A model generated the notes under the pieces. The model was not told the DNA's origin and searched no databases. It worked only from the letters and a program-made list of their open reading frames with translations. Shown one piece after another: positions 7,367 through 17,213 of a stretch of 38,245 nucleotides of DNA (the stretch's first letter is position 1; each line of letters starts with the position of its first letter). The translations under genes were made by a program, and so were the position numbers. The stretch is from Variovorax sp. CAN15 (GTDB taxonomy: Bacteria > Pseudomonadota > Gammaproteobacteria > Burkholderiales > Burkholderiaceae_C), in contig NZ_JASMRZ010000056.1 of the NCBI RefSeq assembly GCF_030462475.1, positions 1 to 38,245 of the forward strand, in the 5' to 3' direction.

Positions 7367-9205
7367 TCAGCCTTGCATCAGGTCGCGGCTGGCGCGCTTG
7401 CGCTCGTGCTCCTTCAGGAAGCGCTTGCGCAGGCGCACGCTCTTGGGCGTGATCTCGACCAGCTCGTCGTCCTCGATGAATTCCACGCCGTATTCGAGCG
7501 TGAGTTCGATCGGGGGCGTGATCTTGATCGCGTCTTCCTTGCCCGAAACGCGGAAGTTCGTCAGCTGCTTGGTGCGCGTGGCGTTCACCACCAGGTCGTT
7601 GTCGCGGCTGTGGATGCCGACGATCATGCCTTCGTAAACCGGGTCGTTCGCCTTCACGAACATGCGGCCGCGGTCGTCCAGCTTGCCCAGCGCGTAGGTG
7701 AAGATTTCACCGTCGTCCATCGAGATCAGCACGCCGTTCTTGCGGCCGCCGATGTCGCCCTTGTGCGGCTCGTAGCTGTCGAAGATGTTGCTGATGAGAC
7801 CCGAGCCGCGGGTCAGGTTCAGGAACTCGTTCGTGAAGCCGATCAGGCCACGCGCCGGAATACGGTATTCGAGGCGCACGCGGCCACGGCCGTCCGGCTC
7901 CATGTTGACGAGTTCGCCCTTGCGCTCGCCCAGTGCCTGCATCACGCCGCCCTGGTGGCCTTCCTCGATGTCGGCCGTCACCAGCTCAATCGGCTCGTGG
8001 CGCTCGCCGTTGATTTCGCGGAACACCACGCGCGGCTTGGACACGGCCATTTCGTAGCCTTCACGGCGCATGTTCTCCAGCAGGATGGTCAGGTGCAGTT
8101 CACCCCGGCCCATCACTTCGAACACGCCTTCCTCGCTGGTTTCGTTCACGCGCAGCGCGACGTTGTGCTGCAGTTCCTTCTGCAGACGGTCCCAGATCTG
8201 GCGGCTGGTGACGAACTTGCCTTCGCGGCCGGCCAGGGGGCTGGTGTTGACGCAGAAGTTCATCGTGAGCGTCGGCTCGTCGACCTTCAGCATCGGCAGC
8301 GGTGCCGGGTTGGCCGGGTCGGTGATGGTGACGCCGATGCCGACGTCGGCGATGCCGTTGATCAGCACGATCTCGCCCGGGCCGGCCTCGGTGGCCTGCA
8401 CGCGGTCCAGCCCCTGGAAGGTCAGCACCTGGTTCACGCGGCCCTTGATGGTCTTGCCGTCAGGGCCTTCCATGACCAGCACGTCCATCATGGGCTTGAG
8501 CGTGCCCTGGCTGATGCGGCCCACGCCGATGCGGCCGACGAACGTGGAAAAGTCGAGCGCCGAAATCTGCAGCTGCAGCGGCGCGGCCGGGTCGCCCTTC
8601 TGCGAAGGCACGTGCTTCAGGATGGTGTCGAAAAGGGCCGACATGTCGGGGCCCCACTGCTCGCCCTGCGCGCCCTCTTCCATCGAGGACCAGCCGTTGA
8701 TGCCCGAGGCGTACACCACCGGGAAGTCGAGCTGCTCGTCGGTCGCGCCGAGCTTGTCGAACAGGTCGAAGGCGGCATTGACCACCTTGTCGGGGTTGGC
8801 GCCCGGCTTGTCGACCTTGTTCACCACCACGATGGGCTTCAGGCCCAGTGCCAGCGCCTTCTTGGTCACGAAGCGGGTCTGCGGCATCGGGCCTTCCTGG
8901 GCGTCGATGAGCAGCAGCACGCCGTCGACCATCGAGAGAGCGCGCTCCACCTCGCCGCCGAAGTCCGCGTGGCCGGGGGTGTCGACGATGTTGATGTGCG
9001 TGCCCTTCCAGCTCACGGCGCAGTTCTTGGCCAGGATGGTGATGCCGCGTTCCTTTTCAATCGCGTTGTTGTCCATCACGGTGTCGACCACCTTTTCATG
9101 CTCGGCGAAGGTGCCCGACTGGCGCAGCAACTGGTCGACCATCGTGGTCTTGCCATGGTCAACGTGGGCAATGATGGCGATATTGCGGATTTGCTTGGTA
9201 CTCAT
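7367..9205 (-). CDS. typA: translational GTPase TypA/BipA
   Basis: This 612-residue ribosome-binding GTPase is involved in 50S assembly and stress or low-temperature growth. The G domain shows the P-loop AHVDHGKT (13-20), DTPGH (75-79) and NKVD (129-132). It is followed by EF-Tu-like domain 2 ([20 protein letters not shown]), the EF-G-like domains III and V ([20 protein letters not shown], then [20 protein letters not shown]) and the BipA-specific C-terminal domain ([20 protein letters not shown], then [15 protein letters not shown]). Length and order match the family. Its ATG overlaps the truB stop codon by four bases (9202-9205), so translation is probably coupled to truB. Confidence 0.98.
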   Translation of the reverse strand: MSTKQIRNIAIIAHVDHGKTTMVDQLLRQSGTFAEHEKVVDTVMDNNAIEKERGITILAKNCAVSWKGTHINIVDTPGHADFGGEVERALSMVDGVLLLIDAQEGPMPQTRFVTKKALALGLKPIVVVNKVDKPGANPDKVVNAAFDLFDKLGATDEQLDFPVVYASGINGWSSMEEGAQGEQWGPDMSALFDTILKHVPSQKGDPAAPLQLQISALDFSTFVGRIGVGRISQGTLKPMMDVLVMEGPDGKTIKGRVNQVLTFQGLDRVQATEAGPGEIVLINGIADVGIGVTITDPANPAPLPMLKVDEPTLTMNFCVNTSPLAGREGKFVTSRQIWDRLQKELQHNVALRVNETSEEGVFEVMGRGELHLTILLENMRREGYEMAVSKPRVVFREINGERHEPIELVTADIEEGHQGGVMQALGERKGELVNMEPDGRGRVRLEYRIPARGLIGFTNEFLNLTRGSGLISNIFDSYEPHKGDIGGRKNGVLISMDDGEIFTYALGKLDDRGRMFVKANDPVYEGMIVGIHSRDNDLVVNATRTKQLTNFRVSGKEDAIKITPPIELTLEYGVEFIEDDELVEITPKSVRLRKRFLKEHERKRASRDLMQG

Positions 9206-10158
9206 GGTGTCGCTTCGGTCTGTTGTGCGTTCAAAAGAATTTGCTGGATTTCGATGGGGTTCAGCAAGCGCCCCGGTATCAGTTCGCCGGCCGTCACATG
9301 GGCCGTGCCCAAAAACGCCCGCGGATTGGAGCCGAACACGGCCACCTCGTCGGCATCGGCCCAGTCGCCACGGCGGCGCAGGCCCGAAAGAAAGCGTGCC
9401 GCATCTTCCGTGCCCAGCGTGACGCGGCTGTGGCCGTCAACGAGCGCCTCGGCCGGCAGGAGCTGCGCCAGGCGCTCCTCCTCGTGCATGGCCTCCAGCG
9501 CCTCGATGGTGACGCACCGGGCCTCGACGAAACCTCCGGTGGCGACGCGGCGCAGCGAAGTCAGGTGCGCGCCGCAGCCTAGCGCCTCGCCGATGTCTTC
9601 GCCGAGTGTGCGGATGTAGGTGCCCTTGCTGACGGAGGCGATGATGCGGATGGCGTCGTCGCTGATCGAACGGAGCTCGAGCTTGTGGATGACCACGTCG
9701 CGCGGAGCCCGTTCGACCTCCACGCCTTCGCGTGCATATTCGTAGAGCGCCTTGCCGTCCTTCTTGAGCGCGCTGTGCATCGGCGGCACCTGGCGGATCG
9801 GACCGGTGAACTGTGCCTGGACGCGCGCCAGGTCTTCGGGCTGGACCTGAACCGCCCGCTCGGCGATCACCTCACCCTCGGCATCGCCGGTGGACGTCTT
9901 GACACCCAGGCGGGCCGTGGCCACGTAGGTCTTGTCTGCATCCAGGTGCAGCTGGCTGAATTTGGTGGCGGCGCCGAAGCACAGCGGCAGAACGCCGGTC
10001 GCCAACGGATCGAGCGTGCCGGTGTGGCCCGCCTTCTCGGCGCGCAGCAGCCACTTTGCCTTCTGCAAGGCCTGGTTGCTGGAGAACCCCAGCGGCTTGT
10101 CGAGCAACAACACCCCATGCACAGGGCGCCGCTGCACCCGTGTGCGTGGCGCGTTCAT
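9202..10158 (-). CDS. truB: tRNA pseudouridine-55 synthase TruB
   Basis: TruB converts U55 in the T-loop of tRNAs to pseudouridine. The 318-residue protein has the N-terminal [18 protein letters not shown], the catalytic motif [19 protein letters not shown] with nucleophile D50, the segment [20 protein letters not shown], and the thumb/active-site strand [22 protein letters not shown]-terminal PUA-like extension follows (about 255-318: [20 protein letters not shown]). It lies 2 bases after rbfA and overlaps typA by four bases, so all three are probably translated from one message. Confidence 0.97.
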   Translation of the reverse strand: MNAPRTRVQRRPVHGVLLLDKPLGFSSNQALQKAKWLLRAEKAGHTGTLDPLATGVLPLCFGAATKFSQLHLDADKTYVATARLGVKTSTGDAEGEVIAERAVQVQPEDLARVQAQFTGPIRQVPPMHSALKKDGKALYEYAREGVEVERAPRDVVIHKLELRSISDDAIRIIASVSKGTYIRTLGEDIGEALGCGAHLTSLRRVATGGFVEARCVTIEALEAMHEEERLAQLLPAEALVDGHSRVTLGTEDAARFLSGLRRRGDWADADEVAVFGSNPRAFLGTAHVTAGELIPGRLLNPIEIQQILLNAQQTEATP

Positions 10159-10160
10159 GG

Positions 10161-10532
10161 CTAGTCGTCTTTCGAGCGCGAAGCGACGGCTTGTGCGATG
10201 AGTGCGTTCATGTCGGCCGCACGCTCGGTGGTGCGATCGAACACGAAGTGCAGCGTGGGCACGGTGTGGATGTGCAGGCGCTTGAACAGGCCGTTGCGCA
10301 GGAAGCCCGCGGCCTGGTTCAGCGCTTCGGTCGTCTCGGCCACGTCGCCCGTGAGCAGGCTGAAGAAGACCTTCGCATGCGCATAGTCGGGCGTGACCTC
10401 GACGGCTTGAAGCGTGACCATGCCCACGCGCGGGTCCTTCAACTCGCGCGCGATCAACTCCGTCAGATCGCGCTGGATCTGATCGGCGACCTTGAAGGCG
10501 CGGTTGGGAGCGGCTGCTTTTTTCTTAGGCAT
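10161..10532 (-). CDS. rbfA: 30S ribosome-binding factor A
   Basis: RbfA is a KH-fold protein that helps mature the 16S rRNA 5' end and assemble the 30S subunit, especially in the cold. The 123 residues contain [53 protein letters not shown] and the C-terminal [21 protein letters not shown] chose the ATG at 10530-10532 ([10 protein letters not shown]); a GTG at 10542-10544 would add four residues, and neither has a strong ribosome-binding site. The gene follows infB after a 105-base gap that is almost filled by a long palindrome (10551-10642), and is 2 bases before truB. Confidence 0.95.
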   Translation of the reverse strand: MPKKKAAAPNRAFKVADQIQRDLTELIARELKDPRVGMVTLQAVEVTPDYAHAKVFFSLLTGDVAETTEALNQAAGFLRNGLFKRLHIHTVPTLHFVFDRTTERAADMNALIAQAVASRSKDD

Positions 10533-10550
10533 TTGATCAATCACTAGCGT

Positions 10551-10642
10551 CGCGAGATCGGGCTCAGTGCAAGGCGCGCCGTCGCAGACAGTACTTCAGT
10601 ACGGCAAGACGGCTGCAACGCGGCAATGAGCCCGATATCGCG
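10551..10642. repeat. 92-base intergenic palindrome between infB and rbfA
   Basis: The outer arms (10551-10570 and 10623-10642) are complementary at 18 of 20 positions. Inside them lie a perfect 6-base pair of arms GCCGTC (10578-10583) / GACGGC (10608-10613) and a tip GTAC (10591-10594) / GTAC (10599-10602). The whole can fold as one long hairpin in RNA or a cruciform in DNA. It occupies nearly all the gap between two operon genes. It resembles dispersed intergenic palindromes I recall in Burkholderiales genomes, but only one copy is in this window, so its repetitive nature is unproven. Confidence 0.75.
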
Positions 10643-10649
10643 GCGCGCT

Positions 10650-13616
10650 TTACAGCGTACGCGCGATTTCCTTGATTTCGAAGAACTCGAGCTGATCGCC
10701 CTCTTTGATGTCGTTGTAGTTCTTGAGCTTGATACCGCACTCGAAGCCTTCGCGGACTTCACGCACATCGTCCTTCAGACGCTTGAGCGAGTCGATTTCG
10801 CCGGTGTAGACCACCACGTTGTCGCGCAGCAGGCGGAAATGCGCGCTGCGGTTGACAGAACCCGAGGTGATGTACGAACCCGCGACCGTACCGATCTTCG
10901 AGGCCACGAACACGGTGCGGATCTCGGCCGAGCCGATGACTTCCTCGCGGCGCTCCGGCGCCAGCATGCCCGACATCGCGACCTTGATCTCGTCCACGGC
11001 GTCGTAAATGATGCTGTAGTAGTTCAGCTGCACGCCGTTGCCTTCGGCCAGCTTGCGCGCACCGGCATCGGCACGCACGTTGAAGCCGATCACGACAGCC
11101 TTCGAGGCGATCGCGAGGTTGATGTCGCTTTCGCTGATGCCGCCCACGCCGGCGTAAACCACCTGCACCTTGACCTCGTCCGTCGCCAGCTTGAGCAGCG
11201 ATTGCGCCAGCGCTTCCTGCGAGCCCTGCACGTCGGCCTTGATGATGATGCGCAGCGTCTGCACTTCGCCCGCCGACAGGTCGGTGAACATGTTCTGCAG
11301 GTTAGCGGCCTGGGCCTTCGCCAGCTTGGTGTTGCGGAACTTGCCGGCACGGTAAGTGGCGATTTCGCGCGCGCGGCGCTCGTCGCCCATCACCATGAAC
11401 TCGTCGCCAGCCTGCGGAACCTCGGTCAGGCCCTGGATCTCGACCGGGATCGAGGGACCCGCCGACTTGGTAGCCCGGCCGTCCTCGTCCAGCATGGCAC
11501 GCACGCGGCCATAGGTCGAGCCGGCCAGCACCACGTCGCCGGTCTTGAGCGTGCCGGACTGCACCAGCACGGTAGCGACCGGGCCGCGGCCCTTGTCGAG
11601 CTGGGCTTCGATGACAAGGCCCTTGGCGGCGGCATCCACCGGCGCCTTGAGTTCCAGCACTTCGGCTTGCAGCAGCACCTGTTCGAGCAGGTCGTCGATG
11701 CCCTGGCCGGTCTTGGCCGACACGCCGACGAACGGAACGTCGCCGCCGTACTCTTCGGGCACGACCTCTTCGGCCACCAGTTCCTGCTTGACGCGGTCCA
11801 GATTGGCATCGGGCTTGTCGATCTTGTTGATCGCGACCACGATCGGCACACCCGCCGCCTTCGCGTGCTTGATGGCTTCCTTGGTCTGGGGCATGACGCC
11901 GTCGTCGGCCGCCACCACAAGGATCACGATGTCGGTGGCCTGCGCACCGCGGGCACGCATGGCCGTGAAGGCCTCGTGACCCGGGGTGTCCAGGAACGAC
12001 ACCATGCCGCGTTCGGTTTCCACGTGGTAGGCACCGATGTGCTGCGTGATGCCGCCGGCTTCGCCCGCGGCGACCTTGGCGCGGCGGATGTAGTCCAGCA
12101 GCGAGGTCTTGCCGTGGTCGACGTGACCCATGACGGTCACGACCGGGGCGCGCGGCAGGGCTTCGGCGATCTGCGCCGACACGTCCTCGTCGGTGAAGGC
12201 TTCCGGGTCGTCCAGCGCGGCAACCACCGCGTTGTGGCCCATTTCCTCCACCAGGATCATCGCGGTGTCCTGGTCGAGCGACTGGTTGATGGTCGCCATC
12301 TGGCCCAGCTTCATCAGCTGCTTGATGACTTCCTGCGCCTTGACGGCCATCTTGTGCGCCAACTCGGCCACGGTGATGGTTTCGGGCACATGCACCTCGA
12401 GCACGCGCGCCTCGACCGGTGCGGCCGGCGCGTGCTGCTCTTCATGGCCTCCACGGTCGTTGCCACGGCGGCCGCGCGGGCCACCTCGCCAGTTGCCGCG
12501 GCCGACACCGCCGCTGGCATCGCCGCGGGTCTTGATTTCCTTTTTCTTGGCAGGATCGCCAGCCCAGCTCGACGAGAGCTTCGCGGACTTGACTTCCTTG
12601 CCTGCACCAGCGGCACCGGGCGCTGCTGCGGCGCCAGGGGCAGCAGGTGCGCCGGCACGCGCGGCGGGCGCGGTCGGCTTGTGCAGCGTGCCCTTGACCG
12701 AGGCCTTCTCGGGTTGCGGCTTCTCGGGCGCCTTGTGCGGCACCAGCACGCGGGCCGGAGCGTTCATCATGGCGCGGATGGCCTCGGCCTCGGCCAGTGC
12801 CTTGCGGCGGCGCTCGTCCAGATCGCGTGCGCGCGCTGCTTCCTCATCGGCACGGGCCTTCGATTCAGCGGCCGCCTTGGCCTTTGCATCTTCCTTCGCC
12901 TGGGCAGCGGCTGCCTGGGCGGCGAGCTTGCTGTTGTCGGCTGCCGTCTGCTCCGCCGCCTTCTGCTCGGCAACGGCTGCCACCGCGGGCGCGGGCGCTG
13001 CGGCCGGCTTCGCGGCAGCAGCAGCGGCTGCCGCCGCGGCCTTCTTCTCGGCGGCTTCAGCGGCGGCGCGGGCAGCTTCCTGCTCGGCCTTTTCAGCCTT
13101 CTCGGCCTGCTCGCGCTCGCGGGCTTCGGTCTCTTCACGCTGGCGACGCTTCTCTGCCAGTTCTTCTTCCTGGCGGCGGATCAGCTCAGCCTGGCGACGC
13201 GCCTCTTCCTCGCGGCGGGCCAGCTCGGCCTCGTCGATGCGGGGCGTCGCAGGCGCGGCGGCGGGCGCCTCGGCCACGGGCGGCGTTGCCTCGCCAGCAG
13301 CGGCCAGGTGGCCGTCGTCGCGCTGGATGAAGGTGCGCTTCTTGCGCACCTCGACCTGGATGGTGCGGGCGCGACCGGTGGAGTCGGCCTGCTTGATCTC
13401 GCTGGTCGACTTCTTGGTCAGCGTGATCTTCTTGCGCTCGGGCTCGACAGTGCCGTGGCTGGCCTTCAGGTGGCCAAGCAGGCGCTGCTTGTCGGCCTCG
13501 GTGAGAGCGTCGGCGGCGGAAGCCTTGGGCACGCCCGCGCTCTTGAGCTGGTCAAGCAAGGTTTCGGGAGTCTTCTTGAGCTCGTTCGCGAACTCGGCGA
13601 CAGTGGTACTGGACAT
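10650..13616 (-). CDS. infB: translation initiation factor IF-2
   Basis: IF-2 is the GTPase that places initiator fMet-tRNA on the 30S subunit and promotes subunit joining. At 988 residues it is long, owing to an extended N-terminal part: an IF2-N domain (1-50, [20 protein letters not shown]), an IF2-associated segment ([20 protein letters not shown]), a charged Ala/Glu/Lys/Arg-rich probable coiled coil (about 135-260), Ala/Pro-rich linkers, and a second IF2-N domain (about 400-450, [20 protein letters not shown]). The G domain follows with GHVDHGKT (497-504), DTPGHEAF and NKIDKPDA. Domains II, III and IV complete the protein (ends [20 protein letters not shown]). A GGAGG sits about 12 bases before the ATG. 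It lies 24 bases after nusA. Confidence 0.98.
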   Translation of the reverse strand: MSSTTVAEFANELKKTPETLLDQLKSAGVPKASAADALTEADKQRLLGHLKASHGTVEPERKKITLTKKSTSEIKQADSTGRARTIQVEVRKKRTFIQRDDGHLAAAGEATPPVAEAPAAAPATPRIDEAELARREEEARRQAELIRRQEEELAEKRRQREETEAREREQAEKAEKAEQEAARAAAEAAEKKAAAAAAAAAAKPAAAPAPAVAAVAEQKAAEQTAADNSKLAAQAAAAQAKEDAKAKAAAESKARADEEAARARDLDERRRKALAEAEAIRAMMNAPARVLVPHKAPEKPQPEKASVKGTLHKPTAPAARAGAPAAPGAAAAPGAAGAGKEVKSAKLSSSWAGDPAKKKEIKTRGDASGGVGRGNWRGGPRGRRGNDRGGHEEQHAPAAPVEARVLEVHVPETITVAELAHKMAVKAQEVIKQLMKLGQMATINQSLDQDTAMILVEEMGHNAVVAALDDPEAFTDEDVSAQIAEALPRAPVVTVMGHVDHGKTSLLDYIRRAKVAAGEAGGITQHIGAYHVETERGMVSFLDTPGHEAFTAMRARGAQATDIVILVVAADDGVMPQTKEAIKHAKAAGVPIVVAINKIDKPDANLDRVKQELVAEEVVPEEYGGDVPFVGVSAKTGQGIDDLLEQVLLQAEVLELKAPVDAAAKGLVIEAQLDKGRGPVATVLVQSGTLKTGDVVLAGSTYGRVRAMLDEDGRATKSAGPSIPVEIQGLTEVPQAGDEFMVMGDERRAREIATYRAGKFRNTKLAKAQAANLQNMFTDLSAGEVQTLRIIIKADVQGSQEALAQSLLKLATDEVKVQVVYAGVGGISESDINLAIASKAVVIGFNVRADAGARKLAEGNGVQLNYYSIIYDAVDEIKVAMSGMLAPERREEVIGSAEIRTVFVASKIGTVAGSYITSGSVNRSAHFRLLRDNVVVYTGEIDSLKRLKDDVREVREGFECGIKLKNYNDIKEGDQLEFFEIKEIARTL

Positions 13617-13640
13617 ATTGGTTTCGTGCCTCCATGACCG

Positions 13641-15134
13641 TCACTCTTGGCCGGCGAACCAATGTTCGCGGGCTTTCAAGATGAGGGCTTTGGCGTCATC
13701 GGCGCTCTGGCCGGTGATCTCGGTGAGTTCATCGACCGCGAGGTCGGCAAGGTCGTCGCGGGTGTTCACGCCCGCTTCATGCAGCCTGGGAATCAGCTCG
13801 GGGTTCAGGCCGTCGAGGTCGCGCAGGTCCTGCGACACCGTGGACTGCGTCTCGACGCCCTCTTCCTTGGCAATTTCCATCGTCAGCAGCGCATCCTTGG
13901 CGCGCGCGCGCAGCTCGTTGATGGTGTCTTCGTCGAAAGCCTCGATCTCCAGCATTTCGGAAATCGGCACGTAGGCCACTTCCTCGAGGCTGTTGAAGCC
14001 TTCCGAAATGAGGATGTCGGCGATTTCCTCGTCGACGTCGAGCTTTTCCATGAACAGCTTGCGGCTGGCGTCGGTCTCGCTCGCCTGCTTCTGGGCCGAC
14101 TCGTTGGCGTCCATGATGTTGATCTTCCAGCCGGTGAGGTCGGAAGCCAGGCGCACGTTCTGGCCGCCGCGGCCGATGGCGATGGCGAGGTTTTCCTCGT
14201 CGACCACCACGTCCATGGCGTGCTTTTCCTCGTCGACCACGATCGACGAGACGTTGGCCGGAGCCAGCGCGCCGATCACGAACTGGGCGGGATCTTCGCT
14301 CCATAGAACGATGTCCACGCGCTCGCCGGCAAGCTCGTTGGTCACGGCGTTGACGCGCGTGCCGCGCACGCCGACGCAGGTGCCGATCGGGTCGACGCGC
14401 TTGTCGTGCGAAAGCACGGCGATCTTGGCGCGCGAACCGGGGTCGCGGGCGCAGCTCTTGATTTCGAGCAGGCCTTGTTCGATTTCAGGCACTTCCTGGC
14501 GGAACAGCTCGACCATGAACTCGGGAGCAGAGCGCGACAGGATGATCGGGGCGCCGCGCAGCGTCAGGTCGACCTCCATGATCATGGCGCGCACGCGGTC
14601 GCCATTGCGCAGGTTTTCCTTGGCGATCATCTCGCTGCGGCGCAGGCGGCCTTCGACACGGCCTGCCTCGACGATGATGTCGCCCTTGTCCAGGCGCTTG
14701 ACGGTGCCCACGAAGATCTTGTCGCCGCGCGACATGAAGTCGTTGAGCAGCATCTCGCGCTCGGCGTCGCGGATCTTCTGCAGGATGACCTGCTTGGCGG
14801 CCATGGCGCCGATGCGGCCGATAGGCACGGAGTCGACGGCTTCCTCGATGTACTCGCCGACCTCGATGTCCGGCATTTCTTCCTTGGCTTCGAACAGCAG
14901 GATTTCCTGGTCGGGCAATTGCAGGCCGGCCTCGTCGGGCACGACATGCCAGCGGCGGAAGGTTTCGTAATCGCCGCTATCCCGGTCGACCGAGACGCGG
15001 ATGTCCACATCGCCCTGATGGAGCTTCTTGGTGGCCTGCGCCAGCGCGGACTCGACCGCGCCGAAGACCACGTCGCGCTCGACGTTCTTCTCGCGCGAGA
15101 TCGCATCCACCAACATCAACATTTCGCGATTCAT
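13641..15134 (-). CDS. nusA: transcription termination/antitermination factor NusA
   Basis: NusA binds RNA polymerase and nascent RNA and modulates pausing, termination and antitermination. The 497 residues follow the E. coli plan: an N-terminal polymerase-binding domain (1-~130, [20 protein letters not shown]), an S1 domain (~135-200, [20 protein letters not shown]), KH1 and KH2 (~230-345, with [20 protein letters not shown] and [18 protein letters not shown]), and two acidic C-terminal repeats (~365-490, with [17 protein letters not shown] and [20 protein letters not shown]). The ATG at 15132-15134 has a GAGGAG ribosome-binding site; upstream in-frame codons overlap rimP. It lies 16 bases after rimP. 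Confidence 0.98.
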   Translation of the reverse strand: MNREMLMLVDAISREKNVERDVVFGAVESALAQATKKLHQGDVDIRVSVDRDSGDYETFRRWHVVPDEAGLQLPDQEILLFEAKEEMPDIEVGEYIEEAVDSVPIGRIGAMAAKQVILQKIRDAEREMLLNDFMSRGDKIFVGTVKRLDKGDIIVEAGRVEGRLRRSEMIAKENLRNGDRVRAMIMEVDLTLRGAPIILSRSAPEFMVELFRQEVPEIEQGLLEIKSCARDPGSRAKIAVLSHDKRVDPIGTCVGVRGTRVNAVTNELAGERVDIVLWSEDPAQFVIGALAPANVSSIVVDEEKHAMDVVVDEENLAIAIGRGGQNVRLASDLTGWKINIMDANESAQKQASETDASRKLFMEKLDVDEEIADILISEGFNSLEEVAYVPISEMLEIEAFDEDTINELRARAKDALLTMEIAKEEGVETQSTVSQDLRDLDGLNPELIPRLHEAGVNTRDDLADLAVDELTEITGQSADDAKALILKAREHWFAGQE

Positions 15135-15150
15135 GCCACCACTCCTCTGG

Positions 15151-15795
15151 TCAGTCCGGAACCTGCGTTCCGTCGTCAATATCCGAAAAACCCGGTTGGG
15201 TTCTGGCCTTGCGGCCCTTGAAATCCACAATTGGCGCGAGCCGCGCCTCGCGCAGCTCGTCCAGAACAAAGCCGAGCGCCTGCAGCGTTGCGGGCGCGCG
15301 CTTCTTGCTCACTTTTTGACCCGGCTTGGGCTCGGGCGCGTCGCTCCAGACGATCTGCCAGCCCGGGGCGCCGGCGCCCTCCACCTGTGCGGCCCGCTCC
15401 AGCGTGCCGCGAAATTTCTTGCGGTTGGCCGCCACCTGGCCAGCCGCGGCGGCGCCCATTGGCACCTTGAGCGTGATGTCGATCACCTCGCCCACGAAAC
15501 GCTCGAAATCCTGCTCATTGCGCAGCGGGCGGTCAATGCCCGGAGAGGAGACCTCGAGCCGCTTGTAATCGACACCATCGACCTCCAGCGCGAATTGCAG
15601 CTGGCGCGTTACCTTTTCGCAGTCTTCGACGGTAACGAAAGGTTCCGGCAGGCCTGCAGCCGCAGCTTCGAAGGTGGGGGCTTCCCAGGGCAAATCAATC
15701 GTCACGCGCAGCAGCCCCCCGGCCGAGCGCTCGATCTCGACCAGGTCGTAGCCAAGACCGGCCACGGTTTGTTCCACTATTTGCTGCAATGCCAC
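15151..15795 (-). CDS. rimP: ribosome maturation factor RimP
   Basis: RimP assists 30S subunit assembly. The protein has 214 residues, longer than the usual 150-170 because of an insertion and a Lys/Pro-rich C-terminal extension. The N-terminal domain shows [20 protein letters not shown], then RVTIDLPWE and [20 protein letters not shown], followed by the diagnostic [20 protein letters not shown]. The C-terminal SH3-like part begins about residue 98 ([16 protein letters not shown]) and contains [14 protein letters not shown]. The start codon is GTG (15793-15795). It is the first gene of the rimP-nusA-infB operon, and the leader upstream holds a promoter and a terminator-like hairpin. Confidence 0.96.
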   Translation of the reverse strand: MALQQIVEQTVAGLGYDLVEIERSAGGLLRVTIDLPWEAPTFEAAAAGLPEPFVTVEDCEKVTRQLQFALEVDGVDYKRLEVSSPGIDRPLRNEQDFERFVGEVIDITLKVPMGAAAAGQVAANRKKFRGTLERAAQVEGAGAPGWQIVWSDAPEPKPGQKVSKKRAPATLQALGFVLDELREARLAPIVDFKGRKARTQPGFSDIDDGTQVPD

Positions 15796-15887
15796 GTGTT
15801 CGAAAGCGCCTTTTAATTGCCTGGCCCTGCCATCCGCCCGCCGCGGATGCCAGATAGCCGTGAATGAATGCCTGGAATGGATGGACC

Positions 15888-15919
15888 AAAAAAAACGGGC
15901 GGTTGGTACCCGCCCGTTT
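15888..15919 (-). terminator. intrinsic terminator or attenuator in the rimP leader
   Basis: Read on the minus strand, a perfect 10-base-pair stem (AAACGGGCGG / CCGCCCGTTT) with a 7-base loop runs into eight consecutive T residues. It lies downstream of the MFS gene, so it can end that transcript. It also lies just downstream of a TATAAT hexamer (15935-15940) and upstream of rimP, so a transcript from that promoter would pass through it first. Confidence 0.85.
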
Positions 15920-15934
15920 GGTCGTGAGCCTCGA

Positions 15935-15940
15935 ATTATA
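15935..15940 (-). promoter_or_regulatory. rimP: consensus -10 box, candidate rimP operon promoter
   Basis: TATAAT on the minus strand is a perfect -10 hexamer in an AT-rich patch that stands out from the GC-rich surroundings. The -35 is only partly matched (TTCATT with a 16-base spacer). Transcription would start about 15928, roughly 130 bases before the rimP GTG, and would cross the hairpin at 15888-15919. Confidence 0.6.
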
Positions 15941-15985
15941 TGCTATTTGTGCAATTAATGAAGGGCCTTTGGGTGTCCGGACGCG

Positions 15986-17194
15986 CTATTGCGAAGCTGC
16001 CGCAACTGCGCCGCGCGATTTGAACCAGACAAGCGCAAACAGCACCGCCCCGAGCGCCAATGCCGCAGCCGCGACCAACAGCGGCAGTTGGAAAGACCCG
16101 GTTCGCTGCGCAAGCGGCGCGGCGAACAGCGGCCCGATGATCTGCCCCACCCCGTACGAAGCCGTCGCGTAGCCGATCAGCCCCGCCGCCGCATTGCCGC
16201 GCAGCCGGCGCGCATCCCGCATCGCAAAAAGAGTGATGGTGGTGAACGGCATGCCCAGCAGCAGGCTGCCAAGCGCGAATCCGGCGATGCTCGGCCAGGC
16301 CACCGACAGCACGACACCCAACGCCTGCAGCGCGTAGGCGACAGCCAGCAGCAGCCGGTTGTCCCAATGCGTCGGGGCCCGTGCCCCGATCAGCGCACCT
16401 GGAATGATGGCCACCCCGAACAGCGGCCAGAAGAGGTCCGGCCACGGCGATCCCGGCAGCGCCTGCCGGGCAATCACCGGCAGGAAGGTCGCGGTGATGA
16501 TGTAACCGAAGCCCGCCAGCCCGTAGAGCGCGACAAGCCAGATCGCGTCGCTGCGATCGTCCGGCCCGGCCACTCGGGCCGATGCGGCCGGTGCCGCACC
16601 CGCCGCGCCGCCGGCCGGCGCCCTTTCGCCGTCATCGAACACCCGCCAGATCACCGCGATCAGCACCATCGCAAGGATGCCGAGCCCGATCCAGCCCGCG
16701 TCGGAGCCCCATCGCCCCAGCGCGCCGCCGAGCAGCCCCGTCATGGCGATCCCGATTCCCGGTCCTGTGTAGATCACGCCCGCCAACGTCGGCGCGTTCG
16801 TCTCGGCCAGCCGGCGCAGCCCCCAGCCCGAGGCGAAGACGAAGACCCATGCGCTCATCACGCCCGCCGCCGTGCGCAGCACGCCCCAGCTCGCGAAGCT
16901 GTGCAGCAGCCCCATTCCGACCAGCAGCGCGGCCGTAGCCAGCAGCCCGCCCCGAACCATGCTCGACGCCTTGATGCCGATCGCCGCGCAGCTCACCGCC
17001 CCGAGGAAGTAACCCAGGTAGTTGAGCGACGCCAACACCCCGCCCGCCGCCAGTTCCAGCTTTCCCTCGTGCAGCATGATGGGCAGCATGGGCGTGAAGG
17101 CGAAGCGCCCCAGGCCCATCGCTACCGCGAGGGTGACCATGCAGGCCAGCGCCGCGCGCCACGCACCGCGCCGGTCGCGTCCGATTTCCGACAT
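15986..17194 (-). CDS. MFS transporter, YbfB/YjiJ family
   Basis: This 402-residue membrane protein has twelve predicted hydrophobic segments. The N-terminal signature VAMGLGRFAFTPMLPIML and NYLGYFLGAVSCAAIG mark the YbfB/YjiJ branch of the major facilitator superfamily. Other conserved parts are GWGLRRLAETNAP, GVIYTGPGIGIAMTGLLGG and, in the second half, GYIITATFLPVIARQALPGS and ASYGVGQIIGPLFAAPLAQR. A hydrophilic Ala-rich loop at about 210-235 divides the halves. The substrate is unknown. The ATG at 17192-17194 has an AAGAAAG ribosome-binding site and lies 19 bases after yejF, so it may be the last gene of the yej operon. Confidence 0.88.
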   Translation of the reverse strand: MSEIGRDRRGAWRAALACMVTLAVAMGLGRFAFTPMLPIMLHEGKLELAAGGVLASLNYLGYFLGAVSCAAIGIKASSMVRGGLLATAALLVGMGLLHSFASWGVLRTAAGVMSAWVFVFASGWGLRRLAETNAPTLAGVIYTGPGIGIAMTGLLGGALGRWGSDAGWIGLGILAMVLIAVIWRVFDDGERAPAGGAAGAAPAASARVAGPDDRSDAIWLVALYGLAGFGYIITATFLPVIARQALPGSPWPDLFWPLFGVAIIPGALIGARAPTHWDNRLLLAVAYALQALGVVLSVAWPSIAGFALGSLLLGMPFTTITLFAMRDARRLRGNAAAGLIGYATASYGVGQIIGPLFAAPLAQRTGSFQLPLLVAAAALALGAVLFALVWFKSRGAVAAASQ

Positions 17195-17213
17195 CTTTCT
17201 TCTCGTCTCCGTC

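Noticed and set aside
7373..9619. A 748-codon open frame on the plus strand opposite typA and truB
   Set aside because: It crosses the overlap of two real genes on the other strand and lacks domain features; it is a GC-rich shadow frame.
12790..13260. Repetitive Ala/Glu/Lys/Arg-coding stretch in infB considered as a tandem repeat array
   Set aside because: It is low-complexity coding sequence of the IF-2 N-terminal linker, common in betaproteobacteria; I see no regular DNA repeat unit.
10626..13637. A 1003-codon open frame on the plus strand opposite infB
   Set aside because: It mirrors a securely identified infB gene. Its translation is rich in His, Ala, Gly and Leu with no recognisable domain, as expected for an antisense frame in GC-rich DNA.
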